DNA of 64,000 nt from Xanthomonas floridensis (lineage in GTDB: Bacteria > Pseudomonadota > Gammaproteobacteria > Xanthomonadales > Xanthomonadaceae): assembly GCF_001642575.1 (NCBI RefSeq), contig NZ_LXNG01000058.1, forward strand, positions 62,001-126,000. The letters run 5' to 3'. This document shows positions 15,824 to 25,547 of this stretch, in pieces. Every line of letters starts with the position of its first letter. Position 1 is the stretch's first letter. Under the pieces are notes generated by a model that was not told where the DNA came from, did no database searches, and saw only the letters and a list, made by a program, of their open reading frames with translations. Position numbers and translations under genes: made by a program.

Positions 15824-17464
15824 ATGTCCCAGACCCTCCGCATCGCCATGGCCCAGTTCGACTTCCCGGTTGGGGCGGTGGCAAAAAATACCGATCGCAT
15901 CATCGCGTTCATTGCGGCTGCGCGCGACGAGTTCGATGCCGACATCGTGCTGTTTCCCGAGCTGACGATCAGCGGTTATCCGCCGGAAGACCTGTTGCTG
16001 CGGCCGGGTTTTCTGGCCCATTGCGAGCAGGCGCTGGCGCGGATCGCGGCGGCCACGCGCGGCATCGTGGCGGTGGTGGGTTGGCCACAGAGCGCCGGCA
16101 GCGTGGTGTACAACGCCGCCAGCGTGCTGCGTGATGGCCGGATCGAGGCCACCTACCGCAAGCGCGAGCTGCCCAATTACGCGGTCTTCGACGAGCGCCG
16201 CTATTTCGACGTGGATCCGGATGGCGACAACTGCGTGGTCACGGTCAAGGGCGTGCAGGTGGGCGTGGTGATCTGCGAGGACCTGTGGTTCGCCGAGCCG
16301 CTGGCCAAGACCGTGCAGGCCGGCGCCGCGCTGGTGCTGGTCCCCAATGCCTCGCCGTACGAGCGCGGCAAGCATGCGCAGCGCGATGCATTGCTGGCCG
16401 AGCGTACCCGCGAAAGCGGAGCGGCGATCGCCTATCTCAATGTGGTTGGGGGCCAGGACGCGCTGGTGTTCGACGGCGCCTCGGTGGTGGCCGACGGCAA
16501 TGGCACCGTGCATCCGGCTGCCGCCGCCTTCGTGGACCAGTGGCTGGTGGTGGACTATGCCGCTGACGAGCGCAGCTTCACCCCGGTGGTGTGGGTGGAC
16601 GATGGCGACGAAAGCATGGATGCGCTGGCCTGGCGTGCAGTCGTGCGCGGCCTGCAGGACTATTGCCGCAAGAATGGCTTCGGCAAGGTCTGGCTGGGGC
16701 TGTCGGGCGGGATCGACTCGGCGCTGGTGCTGGCGATGGCGGTAGACGCGCTGGGCGCGGAGAACGTCACTGCAGTGCGGCTGCCCTCGCGCTACACGGC
16801 GAACCTGTCCAACGATCTGGCCGATGAGCAGTGCCGCGCATTGGGAGTGAAGCTGGAAACGGTCGCGATCGCGCCGGTGTTCGAGGGGCTGCTCGCCGCG
16901 CTGGGGCCGATGTTCGAAGGAACCCAGCCGGACATCACCGAGGAAAACCTGCAGTCGCGCAGCCGCGGCGTAATTTTGATGGCGCTGTCCAACAAGTTCG
17001 GCGGGCTGTTGCTGACCACCGGCAACAAGAGCGAATACGCGGTGGGCTACGCCACCATTTACGGCGATATGTGCGGTGGCTACGCCCCGCTCAAGGATCT
17101 TTACAAGACCGAAGTGTTCGGCCTGGCGAAATGGCGCAACACCGTCGGCGGTGCGCCGGTGATTCCGCCGGCAGTGATTTCGCGCCCGCCGTCGGCCGAG
17201 CTGCGCGACAACCAGACCGACCAGGATTCGCTGCCGCCCTACGACGTGCTCGACGGCATCCTGTACCGCTATGTCGATCAGGAGCAGTCGCGCGACGACA
17301 TCGTCGCTGCCGGATACGCGGCCGACACGGTGGAGCACGTGCTGCGGCTGGTGCGGCTGAACGAATGGAAGCGTCACCAGGCTGCGCCGGGCCCCAAGGT
17401 GTCGCGGCGCGCGTTCGGGCGCGAGCGGCGCTACCCGATCACCAATGGCTATTCGGGCCAGTAA
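15824..17464 (+). CDS. nadE: Glutamine-dependent NAD+ synthase
   Basis: A 546-residue two-domain enzyme for the last step of NAD synthesis, amidation of deamido-NAD with ammonia taken from glutamine. The N-terminal nitrilase-type glutaminase has the triad E46 (FPELTISGYPP), K113 (YRKRELPNY) and C151 (VICEDLWF). The C-terminal synthetase has the pyrophosphate loop GLSGGIDSALV and the segment TTGNKSEYAVGY. The ATG at 15824 (MSQTLRIAMAQ) begins the nitrilase fold directly; the frame is open upstream but overlaps the DUF559 gene. Its 3' end overlaps by 16 bases the end of the convergent glycosidase pseudogene. Confidence 0.96.
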   Translation: MSQTLRIAMAQFDFPVGAVAKNTDRIIAFIAAARDEFDADIVLFPELTISGYPPEDLLLRPGFLAHCEQALARIAAATRGIVAVVGWPQSAGSVVYNAASVLRDGRIEATYRKRELPNYAVFDERRYFDVDPDGDNCVVTVKGVQVGVVICEDLWFAEPLAKTVQAGAALVLVPNASPYERGKHAQRDALLAERTRESGAAIAYLNVVGGQDALVFDGASVVADGNGTVHPAAAAFVDQWLVVDYAADERSFTPVVWVDDGDESMDALAWRAVVRGLQDYCRKNGFGKVWLGLSGGIDSALVLAMAVDALGAENVTAVRLPSRYTANLSNDLADEQCRALGVKLETVAIAPVFEGLLAALGPMFEGTQPDITEENLQSRSRGVILMALSNKFGGLLLTTGNKSEYAVGYATIYGDMCGGYAPLKDLYKTEVFGLAKWRNTVGGAPVIPPAVISRPPSAELRDNQTDQDSLPPYDVLDGILYRYVDQEQSRDDIVAAGYAADTVEHVLRLVRLNEWKRHQAAPGPKVSRRAFGRERRYPITNGYSGQ

Positions 17465-18433
17465 GCCGGCTGATCGTGCGGCATGCCGGCCGACGCCGGC
17501 GGCTGCGCAAAGCCGGTGAGCAGGTCCAGCGTCGGCTTGGGCCGTGTCAGGTCGTACATCAGGCCGAAGTGGCCTTCGACGCCGGGAATGGTGGTCTGGT
17601 CCAGCAGCTCGTAGACGTTCACCTCGGCCACCACGTCGGCATAGTGGTCGCGCACGGTGCGTAACAGCTGGGCCAGGCTGTCGTAACAGCCGCGGTCGCC
17701 TTCTGTGCCGCCGCTGACCGTGCCGGTGTAGACCTCGGCGCAATTGAGTTCGTTGAAGAACACCGGCGTGCGGTAGGTCTGCGCGGCTGCGCGCAGCTGG
17801 CCCAGATACAGGTCTGTCCAGTAGCCCGCATCGTGATGGAAGGCGTAGTAGTGGAAGCTGATGTGGTCGAAGGCGAAGCCGGCCGCCCGTGCCCTGGCCA
17901 GAAACCAGAGCGAGCCATTGCGATCGCCGGGGCAGCGCGCGGTGGCGCTGTGATCGTCGCTGTTGCAGGCGGTGATGTTGATGGTAAAGCGCAAGCCGGC
18001 GCCCAGCTCGTTGGATGCCTGCCGCATGCCCTGGTACATCGTGGTCATCGCCGCGATTCTGGCATCGGCGTCGGCACGCACCAGATCCTGCTCGTTGCCG
18101 ATCTCCCAGACCTTGATGTCGGCAGCATAACGGCGGGCCAACTGATAGCCGATCTCGCGCGACATCGGGTACACCATCGGGCGCAGGGTGATGCCATACC
18201 TGCGCGCGAGCGGAACCAGGGCGTCGAGGGTGGCGTTAATCGCGCGGGTCCACATCAAGGCGGTAGCTGGGCAGGTTGCGCGCGGCCAAGAGTTTGAAGC
18301 GGGCCTCGGCCTGCGTCATGGCGTAGGCGGGCCGGTTGTCGTGGGCATTGACGCCGTAGACGATGGGGGCGGCGTGGGTGGTCACCATCGCCACCAGCAG
18401 GCTGAGCGCAAACAGGACCCTATAAGCAGACAT
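17449..18433 (-). pseudogene. Secreted glycoside hydrolase-like gene broken by a frameshift
   Basis: The 5' part starts at ATG 18433 with a signal peptide (MSAYRVLFALSLLVAMVTTHA) and reads to YRLDVDPRD, where TAA stops it at 18236. The rest continues in another frame from about 18250 (INATLDALVPLARRYG) to 17449. One missing base near 18236-18245 would join the two parts into about 327 residues. The second part has WEIGNEQD and VFFNELN, whose glutamates fit the acid/base and nucleophile of clan A (TIM-barrel) glycosidases, but I cannot name the family or substrate. It may be a true pseudogene, a phase-variable gene or a sequencing error. Confidence 0.75.
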
Positions 18434-18710
18434 GCAGCCTCCTTGGCATACATCGGCAGGATGTCGAAGCGTCTTCGAGCCAGGAGTATAGGAAGCCTTG
18501 CCACACCGTTCGGTGACCTGGCGCCGGATACGGATACGCGCCATGAAGCCGGCCCGGTCCGGCCCGGACGACGCCGCGCCACTGCGCACCTGGTGCGCAC
18601 GAGGCTTTCCATTCCCGCGCATGGTGTGCACGGCGACTGCCATGCAGAGCGATCCCGGCCATGAGAGGCCGATCAGGCCCGCGCGTTGCGCCGCCTGCCG
18701 GCGCTGCGGC

Positions 18711-18737
18711 AATAAAAAGGGGCCTTGCGGCCCCTTT
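18711..18737 (-). terminator. Terminator of bamD
   Basis: Read on the minus strand, AAAGGGGCC and GGCCCCTTT form a 9-bp stem with a GCAA loop followed by TTATT. It lies 23 bp after the bamD stop codon. Confidence 0.88.
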
Positions 18738-18759
18738 CATGACATCGACGGCTGATGGC

Positions 18760-19641
18760 TCAATCGCGATTCATCTGCGCATTGCGCTGCCCGGTGGCGG
18801 CGGACTTTTCGCCGGCAAACGGGTTGAGCTTGCGGATGGCCCAGGGGTACTTCGGCCAGTTGCCGCTCAGCCACGGGTGCTGCGGGCTGTTGAGTTCGAG
18901 CACGCGGCGCGCGTCGGCGGCCAGGGTCTTGTTGCCCAGATGCGTGTAGGCCTCGGCCAGCACCGCTACCGCGTCGTACTGGTAGGCGCTCTGCGGATAG
19001 GTTTCCAGCAGGTAGTTGGCGCGGCCGGCAGCCGACACCCAGGCATTGCGGCGCAGGTAGTACAGCGCGTTGTCCAGCTCGTGCTGGGCGAAGATGTCGC
19101 GCAGCTCGATCATCCGCTTGCGCGCATCGGCGGCGTAGCGGCTGTTCGGGTAGCGGTCGGTGACGGTGTTGAAGTCGTTGTAGGCCTGCTGTGGCGACGA
19201 CAGGTCGCGACGGCTCGGGTCCAGCGACCACACCCGGCGCAGGAACACCGTGTCGCGGTTGCTGTTGGCCAGCCCACGCAGGTAGTACAGGTAGGCGATG
19301 TTGCGATGGGTCGGGTAGGTCCGGATGAAGCGGTCGACGCTGGACACGGTATCGTCGTGCTTGCCGGCCTTGTACTGCGCGTAGGCGCTTTCGATCATCG
19401 CCTGCTCGGTGTACGGCCCGTACGGGTACTGGGCCTGCAGGCGCTTGAAGCTGGCTTCGGCGCCAGCCCAGTTGCCTTTCTCCATCAGCTCATGGGCCTT
19501 GCCGTAGAGCTGCTCGACCGGCATGCCCTCGTCGGGATTCTTGTCCTTGGCGCCGCGGTGGCAGCCGGTGACGACGAACGCCATGACCAGCATGAGGGCA
19601 ATCAGGCGCGCAGGCGCGGAAAACGTGGACCGTCGGATCAT
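18760..19641 (-). CDS. bamD: Outer-membrane assembly lipoprotein BamD
   Basis: A 293-residue lipoprotein of the BAM complex, which folds beta-barrels into the outer membrane; BamD is its essential partner of BamA. The signal peptide ends in the lipobox VVTGC with the lipidated Cys at about 27. The mature part is a series of TPR-like helices ([65 protein letters not shown]), the hallmark of the ComL/YfiO family. It is divergent from rluD, an arrangement found in many gammaproteobacteria, and has its own terminator. Confidence 0.95.
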   Translation of the reverse strand: MIRRSTFSAPARLIALMLVMAFVVTGCHRGAKDKNPDEGMPVEQLYGKAHELMEKGNWAGAEASFKRLQAQYPYGPYTEQAMIESAYAQYKAGKHDDTVSSVDRFIRTYPTHRNIAYLYYLRGLANSNRDTVFLRRVWSLDPSRRDLSSPQQAYNDFNTVTDRYPNSRYAADARKRMIELRDIFAQHELDNALYYLRRNAWVSAAGRANYLLETYPQSAYQYDAVAVLAEAYTHLGNKTLAADARRVLELNSPQHPWLSGNWPKYPWAIRKLNPFAGEKSAATGQRNAQMNRD

Positions 19642-19761
19642 GGGTCTGGGCAGGACGCATCAGGAAAACGAAAGGGCGATGATAGCCTAGTGGCCTGTCC
19701 GGCGACTGACTCCTGCTGCCCGGACCCTCAAATTCCCGTTTTTGCCCGAGTACCTGTGTCC

Positions 19762-20757
<996 letters not shown>

Positions 20758-20758
20758 C

Positions 20759-21574
20759 ATGGCAGTGGCTGCACCGTTCGTGCTGCCGGCCGACTGGCCG
20801 GCGCCGCCGCGCATCCGGGCGCTGACCACGCTTCGGCATGGCCTGGGCGTGTCGCAGGCACCGTTCGACACACTCAATCTTGGCAACCGCAGCAGCCCGG
20901 AGGGCGATACGCCGGAACGGGTGCAGCGTAACCGCGCGTTGCTGGTGCAGGCGCTGGCCTTGCCCGGTCCGCCGCAGTGGCTGCGGCAGGTGCATGGGGT
21001 GGATGTCGTGCGGCTGGAGGCGCTGTCGGCAGCCGCCGGCGCACAGGTGGACACTGCGGGCGATGGTGTGCGGGGCTCGCATGAACCCACCGCTGATGCC
21101 GCCGTGACCGACGTGCCGGGGCGGGTCCTGGCGATCCTGACCGCCGATTGCCTGCCGGTCGTGCTCGCTGCGGTCGATGGCAGCGAGATCGCGGCCGCAC
21201 ATGCCGGTTGGCGCGGTCTGGCCGATGGCGTGCTGGAGCGCAGCGTGGCGGCGATGCAGACACCGGCGCCGCAGCTGATGGCCTGGCTTGGCCCGGCCGC
21301 GGGACCGCAGGCCTATGAAATCGGCCAGGACGTCTTCGATGCCTTCGTCGACGAGGACGTACAGGCGCAGCACGCATTCGTGGCCACGCGAGTGGGGCAC
21401 TGGCGCGTGGATCTTTACGCATTGGCGCGGCTGCGCCTGCAGCGTGCGGGTCTGCGGGCCGATGCGATCCACGGCGGTGGCCTGTGCACCATTTCCGACC
21501 CGGCGCGCTTTTTCTCGCATCGCCGCGACCGCCGTAGCGGACGCATGGCTACGCTGGCGTGGATCGCGCCCTGA
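20759..21574 (+). CDS. pgeF: PgeF/YfiH family (DUF152) metal-dependent protein
   Basis: A 271-residue protein of the CNF1/YfiH fold. The conserved metal-binding residues are visible: His in RQVHGVDVV, Cys in TADCLPVVL and His in AAHAGWRGL. Members have been reported as peptidoglycan editing factors, laccase-like polyphenol oxidases, or purine nucleoside phosphorylases/deaminases, so the reaction remains open. It follows rluD by one base, a pairing known from E. coli (rluD-yfiH), and its 3' end overlaps the DUF4166 gene by 16 bases. Confidence 0.9.
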   Translation: MAVAAPFVLPADWPAPPRIRALTTLRHGLGVSQAPFDTLNLGNRSSPEGDTPERVQRNRALLVQALALPGPPQWLRQVHGVDVVRLEALSAAAGAQVDTAGDGVRGSHEPTADAAVTDVPGRVLAILTADCLPVVLAAVDGSEIAAAHAGWRGLADGVLERSVAAMQTPAPQLMAWLGPAAGPQAYEIGQDVFDAFVDEDVQAQHAFVATRVGHWRVDLYALARLRLQRAGLRADAIHGGGLCTISDPARFFSHRRDRRSGRMATLAWIAP

Positions 21575-22101
21575 GCACGCCCTTGTTCGCGCAGGTGCTG
21601 GGGCAGCAGGCGTTTGCACAATTGCCGGCGCCGGTGCGCGCGCTGCATTCGGTACAGCAGCGGCAGACCTTTGCCGGGCAGGCGCAGATCCGGCGCGGCC
21701 GGCATGTGCTGGTGCCCTTGCTGGCGCTGCTGAGCCGGTTGCCGCGCAGTGGCACGGTGGCGGTAGAAGTGGAGTTCCTGGTCGATGCGCAGGGCGAGCG
21801 CTGGCACCGACGCTTTGCCGGTCTGCCGATGTATTCGCGGCTGTGGCGCGATGGAGCGGCCTTGCGCGAACACCTGGGCGCGGTACGGTTCGAGTTTGCG
21901 TTGCGTGCCGATGCCCGCTCCCTCTATTGGCAGGCCACACGCGTGTGGGCGTTCGGCTGGATTCCACTGCCTGCGCGCTGGTTCGAACAGGTGCGTTGCC
22001 GCGAGCATGCCGATGCCGGCCGCTACGGGTTTCTGGTCGACGTGCACCTGCCGCTGGTGGGGCCGTTCATTCGCTACGAGGGATGGCTTGAGCCACGCTG
22101 A
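21559..22101 (+). CDS. DUF4166 domain protein
   Basis: A 180-residue protein starting at GTG 21559 inside the end of pgeF. The C-terminal region has RRFAGLPMYSRLWRDG, VRFEFALRADARSLYWQ and RCREHADAGRYGFLVDVHLPLVGPFIRYEGWL, which match my recollection of DUF4166, a family of unknown function found alone or at the end of saccharopine dehydrogenase-like proteins. There is no signal peptide or membrane segment, so it is probably cytoplasmic. It belongs to the rluD-pgeF operon and overlaps the DCC protein that follows. Confidence 0.8.
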   Translation: MDRALSTPLFAQVLGQQAFAQLPAPVRALHSVQQRQTFAGQAQIRRGRHVLVPLLALLSRLPRSGTVAVEVEFLVDAQGERWHRRFAGLPMYSRLWRDGAALREHLGAVRFEFALRADARSLYWQATRVWAFGWIPLPARWFEQVRCREHADAGRYGFLVDVHLPLVGPFIRYEGWLEPR

Positions 22102-22522
22102 CAAATCCACTGCCGGGAGACGCACCGCGCCGGCCACCATCGTGTTCGATGGGGTGTGCCTGCTGTGCAATGGCTGGGTCAAGTTCCTGCTGCGCCACGA
22201 TCGACGCGGGCGTTATCGCTTTGCCGCGATGCAGGGCCGGGCCGGGCGCGCGCTGTTGCAGCAGCATGGGCTGGACCCGGACGACCCGTTGTCGTTCCTG
22301 CTGGTGGACCACAGCGGCGCATGGACCGACAGCGATGCCATCGTGCGCGTACTGGCGGGCCTGGGCGGCCTGTGGCGGCTGGCGGCGGTATTGCGCGTGA
22401 TACCGCGTGGTTTGCGCGATATCGGATATCGCCTGATCGCACGCAATCGCTATCGCTGGTTCGGCCGCAGCGACCACTGCATGCTGCCCACACCCGAGCA
22501 GCACGCGCGGTTTCTGGACTGA
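22088..22522 (+). CDS. DCC-family thiol-disulfide oxidoreductase (DUF393)
   Basis: A 144-residue protein with the family hallmark VFDGVCLLCNGWVKFLL, in which DGVC and the second Cys give the DxxCxxC pattern behind the DCC name. KFLLRHDRRGRYRFAAMQG and the C-terminal YRWFGRSDHCMLPTPE also fit. The start is TTG 22088, chosen for the GAGG six bases upstream; there is no in-frame ATG near the motif. The start lies within the DUF4166 gene, so translation is coupled. The family has a thioredoxin-like fold, but its substrate is unknown. Confidence 0.85.
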   Translation: MSHADKSTAGRRTAPATIVFDGVCLLCNGWVKFLLRHDRRGRYRFAAMQGRAGRALLQQHGLDPDDPLSFLLVDHSGAWTDSDAIVRVLAGLGGLWRLAAVLRVIPRGLRDIGYRLIARNRYRWFGRSDHCMLPTPEQHARFLD

Positions 22523-22572
22523 CGCACGGCGGCGTGGATGGGGGGAGTTTCCGTCTTGATGTGCGGACGGCG

Positions 22573-22665
22573 CGATCGGGCACGCCGATGCGCTGTTCGC
22601 AGGAGCGCGCCCGAGCGCGATGGGCGTAACCGGAAAGCCTCATCGCGCCCGTGGGTGCTCCTGAC
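22573..22665. repeat. Intergenic direct repeat, copy 1
   Basis: About 93 bp beginning CGATCGGGCACGCCGATGCG; most of it recurs at 22779-22870 in the same orientation with scattered substitutions. Inner parts (GGAGCGCGCC, GATGGGCG/TCGCGCCC) can fold into hairpins. Confidence 0.75.
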
Positions 22666-22778
22666 ACGGGTGCGGGTATTGCGATGGCTGCGTCGGTATC
22701 GCTGGCGCATGTAGCGAATTCGAAACGCGTTCACCACGCCGTGCGTTGCCGGCCGTGCAAGGTGGCGATTGCCCAGCG

Positions 22779-22870
22779 CGATCGGGCGCACCGATGCGCT
22801 GTTCATAGGAGCGCGCCTGAGCTAGACGGGCATTACCGGGAAAGCCCGTCGCGCCCTGGTGCGCCCCTAC
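22779..22870. repeat. Intergenic direct repeat, copy 2
   Basis: The second copy of the 22573-22665 element, beginning CGATCGGGCGCACCGATGCG. The two copies are 113 bp apart and fill most of the gap between the DCC gene and the chemoreceptor gene. No coding frame is supported in this gap. Confidence 0.75.
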
Positions 22871-22891
22871 AAGTCGCGCAATTTCCCGGGC

Positions 22892-24754
22892 CTACGCTGC
22901 GTTGTGGAAGCTGGCGCGCACGACGGTGGAGGGGCGGGCGTCGGATTGCAGGCGGAAGATCGACACCGCATCGGCCAATTCCACCGCCTGTTCTTCCAGG
23001 CTGCGTGCGGCGGCGGTGGCTTCTTCCACCAGCGCGGCATTGCGCTGGGTGACTTCGTCAAGCTGCGCCACGGTACGGTTGACCTGCTCGATGCCGCTGG
23101 ATTGCTCGGCGCTGGCGGAGGTGATCTCGCTCATGATGTCGGTGACATGCTTCACCGAGCCAACGATCTCGCGCATGGTCGCGCCGGCGCGGTGCACCAG
23201 GCCCGAGCCCAGTTCGACCTTGTCGGTGGAGTCGGCGATCAGCGTCTTGATCTCCTTGGCGGCGTCGGCCGAGCGGCGCGCCAGTGCGCGCACTTCCGAG
23301 GCCACCACCGCAAAGCCGCGGCCCTGTTCGCCGGCGCGCGCCGCTTCCACCGCGGCGTTGAGCGCCAGGATGTTGGTCTGGAACGCGATGCCATCGATGA
23401 CGCCGATGATCTCGCCGATCTTGCGCGAGGCGGTGCTGATCTGGCCCATGGTGGCAACCACATCGTCCATCACCTGGCCGCCGTTCTGGGCGACTTCGCC
23501 GGTGCCCACCACCAGGCGGTTGGCCTGCAATGCGCTATCGGCATTCTGCTTCACGGTGGATGTCAGTTCCTCCATGGAACTGGCGGTTTCTTCCAGGTTG
23601 GCGGCCTGCTGTTCGGTGCGCTCGGACAGGTCGGTGTTGCCGGCGGCGATTTCCACCGCGGCCTGGCGAATGGTGTCGGAGGCGGTCTGGATGCCGCCGA
23701 TGATTTCGGTCAGACGCGCGACGGTCTGGTTGGTGTCATCGCGCAGACGCGCAAAGATGCCGTGCGCATCGCCGTCCACGCGCTGGGTGAGGTCGCCCTC
23801 GGCCATCGCGGCGATCACGCGCGCCAACGCGGCCAGATGCGTTTCCACCGAGTCGTAGATGCGGTTGATGCCTTGCGCCAACGACAGCAGTACGCCGTCC
23901 ATGCCGTCGACCTGCATGCGGCGGCTGAAGTCGCCGGCCGATGCGGCGTCGATGATCTGGATCAGCGCCTGCTCGGCGTTGACCTGCGCGGTGACATCCA
24001 TCCACTGTGCGATGGTGCCCAGCTTGGTGCCGTCGGCGGCGATGATCGGGCTGTAGACGAAGTCGATCTGGCGGCCGAAGAACGGCGCACGTACCGCCTT
24101 GGACGCGTTCAACGCGCGCATGCGGTCGATCGCGGCCTGGCTGTCGGGATAGATGTCGCCGATGCTGCCACCGACGAAGCCTTCGGCATGGAAGCTGGGG
24201 CGGAAGCTCTGCACATCCGGCTCAATCAGCTTGAGCATCGCGAGCAGCTTGCGGTTGGCGAACAGCACCTGGCCGTCGTCGTCGGCGATGCGGATCATGG
24301 TGTCCAGATCGTCGAGCGCCTTGATCACGAATTGCCCGTGGCGCAGACCCTGTTCCATCACATCGATACGGATGGCCAGCTTGTCCTGGGTGTCCTGCAA
24401 GGCACGCAGCAGTGGCGCAAGTTCGCCGGCCGCGGTGCGCAGGTCCAGGCGCTGGAAGCGACCTTCGCCGATCGCGGTGACGGCAGTCACCGCCTGCTGC
24501 AGCTGTGTGCTGTGACGGCGGCGCATCCACCACCAGAGGCCGGCGCTCGCTGCGGCCAGCACCAGCAGCGCGGGAAACAAGCTGGCGAAAGCGCCGGCAA
24601 CTCCGCCGGGCACCAGCGTGGCGGCATAGACCGTCAGCAAGGCCAGCAGCCCGATCTGGCCGGCGGCGGGCAGCCATGCGGTCCAGGCGCTACGCGCAAC
24701 GTTTGCGCCCGGCGGCGGGCGGGAAACAGGGGCGGCATCGTGTGAAGGCAACAT
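22892..24754 (-). CDS. Methyl-accepting chemotaxis protein with PAS domain
   Basis: A 620-residue chemoreceptor. Two closely spaced transmembrane helices (around [15 protein letters not shown] and [18 protein letters not shown]) leave almost no periplasmic domain. A cytoplasmic PAS domain follows ([22 protein letters not shown] to [12 protein letters not shown]), then HAMP-like segments and the signalling domain with the hairpin tip [37 protein letters not shown]. It probably senses an internal or redox cue and signals to CheA. I chose ATG 24754; an in-frame GTG at 24859 would add 35 residues but lies just after a sigma-28-like -10 element and has no ribosome binding site. Confidence 0.88.
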   Translation of the reverse strand: MLPSHDAAPVSRPPPGANVARSAWTAWLPAAGQIGLLALLTVYAATLVPGGVAGAFASLFPALLVLAAASAGLWWWMRRRHSTQLQQAVTAVTAIGEGRFQRLDLRTAAGELAPLLRALQDTQDKLAIRIDVMEQGLRHGQFVIKALDDLDTMIRIADDDGQVLFANRKLLAMLKLIEPDVQSFRPSFHAEGFVGGSIGDIYPDSQAAIDRMRALNASKAVRAPFFGRQIDFVYSPIIAADGTKLGTIAQWMDVTAQVNAEQALIQIIDAASAGDFSRRMQVDGMDGVLLSLAQGINRIYDSVETHLAALARVIAAMAEGDLTQRVDGDAHGIFARLRDDTNQTVARLTEIIGGIQTASDTIRQAAVEIAAGNTDLSERTEQQAANLEETASSMEELTSTVKQNADSALQANRLVVGTGEVAQNGGQVMDDVVATMGQISTASRKIGEIIGVIDGIAFQTNILALNAAVEAARAGEQGRGFAVVASEVRALARRSADAAKEIKTLIADSTDKVELGSGLVHRAGATMREIVGSVKHVTDIMSEITSASAEQSSGIEQVNRTVAQLDEVTQRNAALVEEATAAARSLEEQAVELADAVSIFRLQSDARPSTVVRASFHNAA

Positions 24755-24860
24755 AGGCTGAGTCCAACTGGTGTTCTGGAGGGGAGATCGCTGCGCCGTA
24801 GGGGTGGGCTGCAATGGGGTATCGGCGGCTGAGGCCGAATCATGATGGTGTGAATGCACC

Positions 24861-24869
24861 GTTTATCGG
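24861..24869 (-). promoter_or_regulatory. Candidate flagellar (sigma-28) -10 element of the chemoreceptor gene
   Basis: On the minus strand CCGATAAAC matches most of the sigma-28 -10 consensus GCCGATAA. No convincing TAAA -35 box lies at the right distance, so this is tentative. The position would give a leader of about 95 bases before ATG 24754. Confidence 0.3.
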
Positions 24870-25486
24870 AACGTGGCAGGCGGGCTGGCAAAAAAGCGGA
24901 TGTAGTTGATTTGGAAGCGGTTTCAGTGCGCGCGCCGGCGTGTTCGCCATGCATGCCATTCATCAAACAGTGGCGATAAATGTAAATTCCATGTGATGAA
25001 AGGCGGGCGCGCGACCACTGTGCAGGTCGAGCCGCATCGGCGTCCCTTTGCTCCAGGCAGCACGGCCATGGTCATCCGGGCAGCGGCCATGACGGTGCGT
25101 GTGAATCCAGGAAAGGGTGTCGTTGCGCCATCTGTGCCAGCTCGCATCGAGGCTGGCCGCTGCACGACGAGCGCGGCTCTGAACGGGGCAGCCAGAAACC
25201 GGCGGGTGCAGTCAGGTATTGCGGCCGCGCTCGCTGTGCGCGGCATGGAGGTGATTCGGTTTAACCAGCGCAAGCGAAGATAGCGTGCGTTAGGGAGAGG
25301 TCTTTCGACGGAGCGGGGGAACTGCAACTGCTCCCGGTAGGTCATTGCCGCGCGCATCAATGTGTGGTGCCGCCGGCATCGGCCTGCTGTCAGCAGCGCG
25401 CCGTATGGCTGCGGCTCCGCGGACGCTGGGGCAGCGCTGTCAGGTGGCCAGGCGTCGCCCAGTACTTACCCCCTTGCTGCAGCCAC
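24870..25486. other. Intergenic region, no supported gene
   Basis: Over 600 bp between the chemoreceptor promoter region and the gcd terminator. Short open frames exist on both strands, with no recognisable domains or ribosome binding sites. The part around 24970-25010 is AT-richer than its surroundings and could hold promoter elements. Confidence 0.5.
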
Positions 25487-25519
25487 AAAAAAAACCGGCC
25501 GTCTCGCGACGACCGGTTT
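25487..25519 (-). terminator. Terminator of gcd
   Basis: On the minus strand AAACCGG and CCGGTTT, extended inward by CGTC/GACG with one mismatch, enclose a GCGA loop and are followed by a run of T residues. It lies about 30 bp after the gcd stop codon. Confidence 0.9.
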
Positions 25520-25547
25520 GATCGGTTACTTCACTGGCCGGGCAGCA

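Noticed and set aside
18661-19761. N-terminal extension of rluD
   Set aside because: It is antisense to bamD; the S4 domain begins shortly after the ATG at 19762.
22859-24745. 628-residue plus-strand frame
   Set aside because: It is antisense to the chemoreceptor gene, whose signalling domain is unmistakable.
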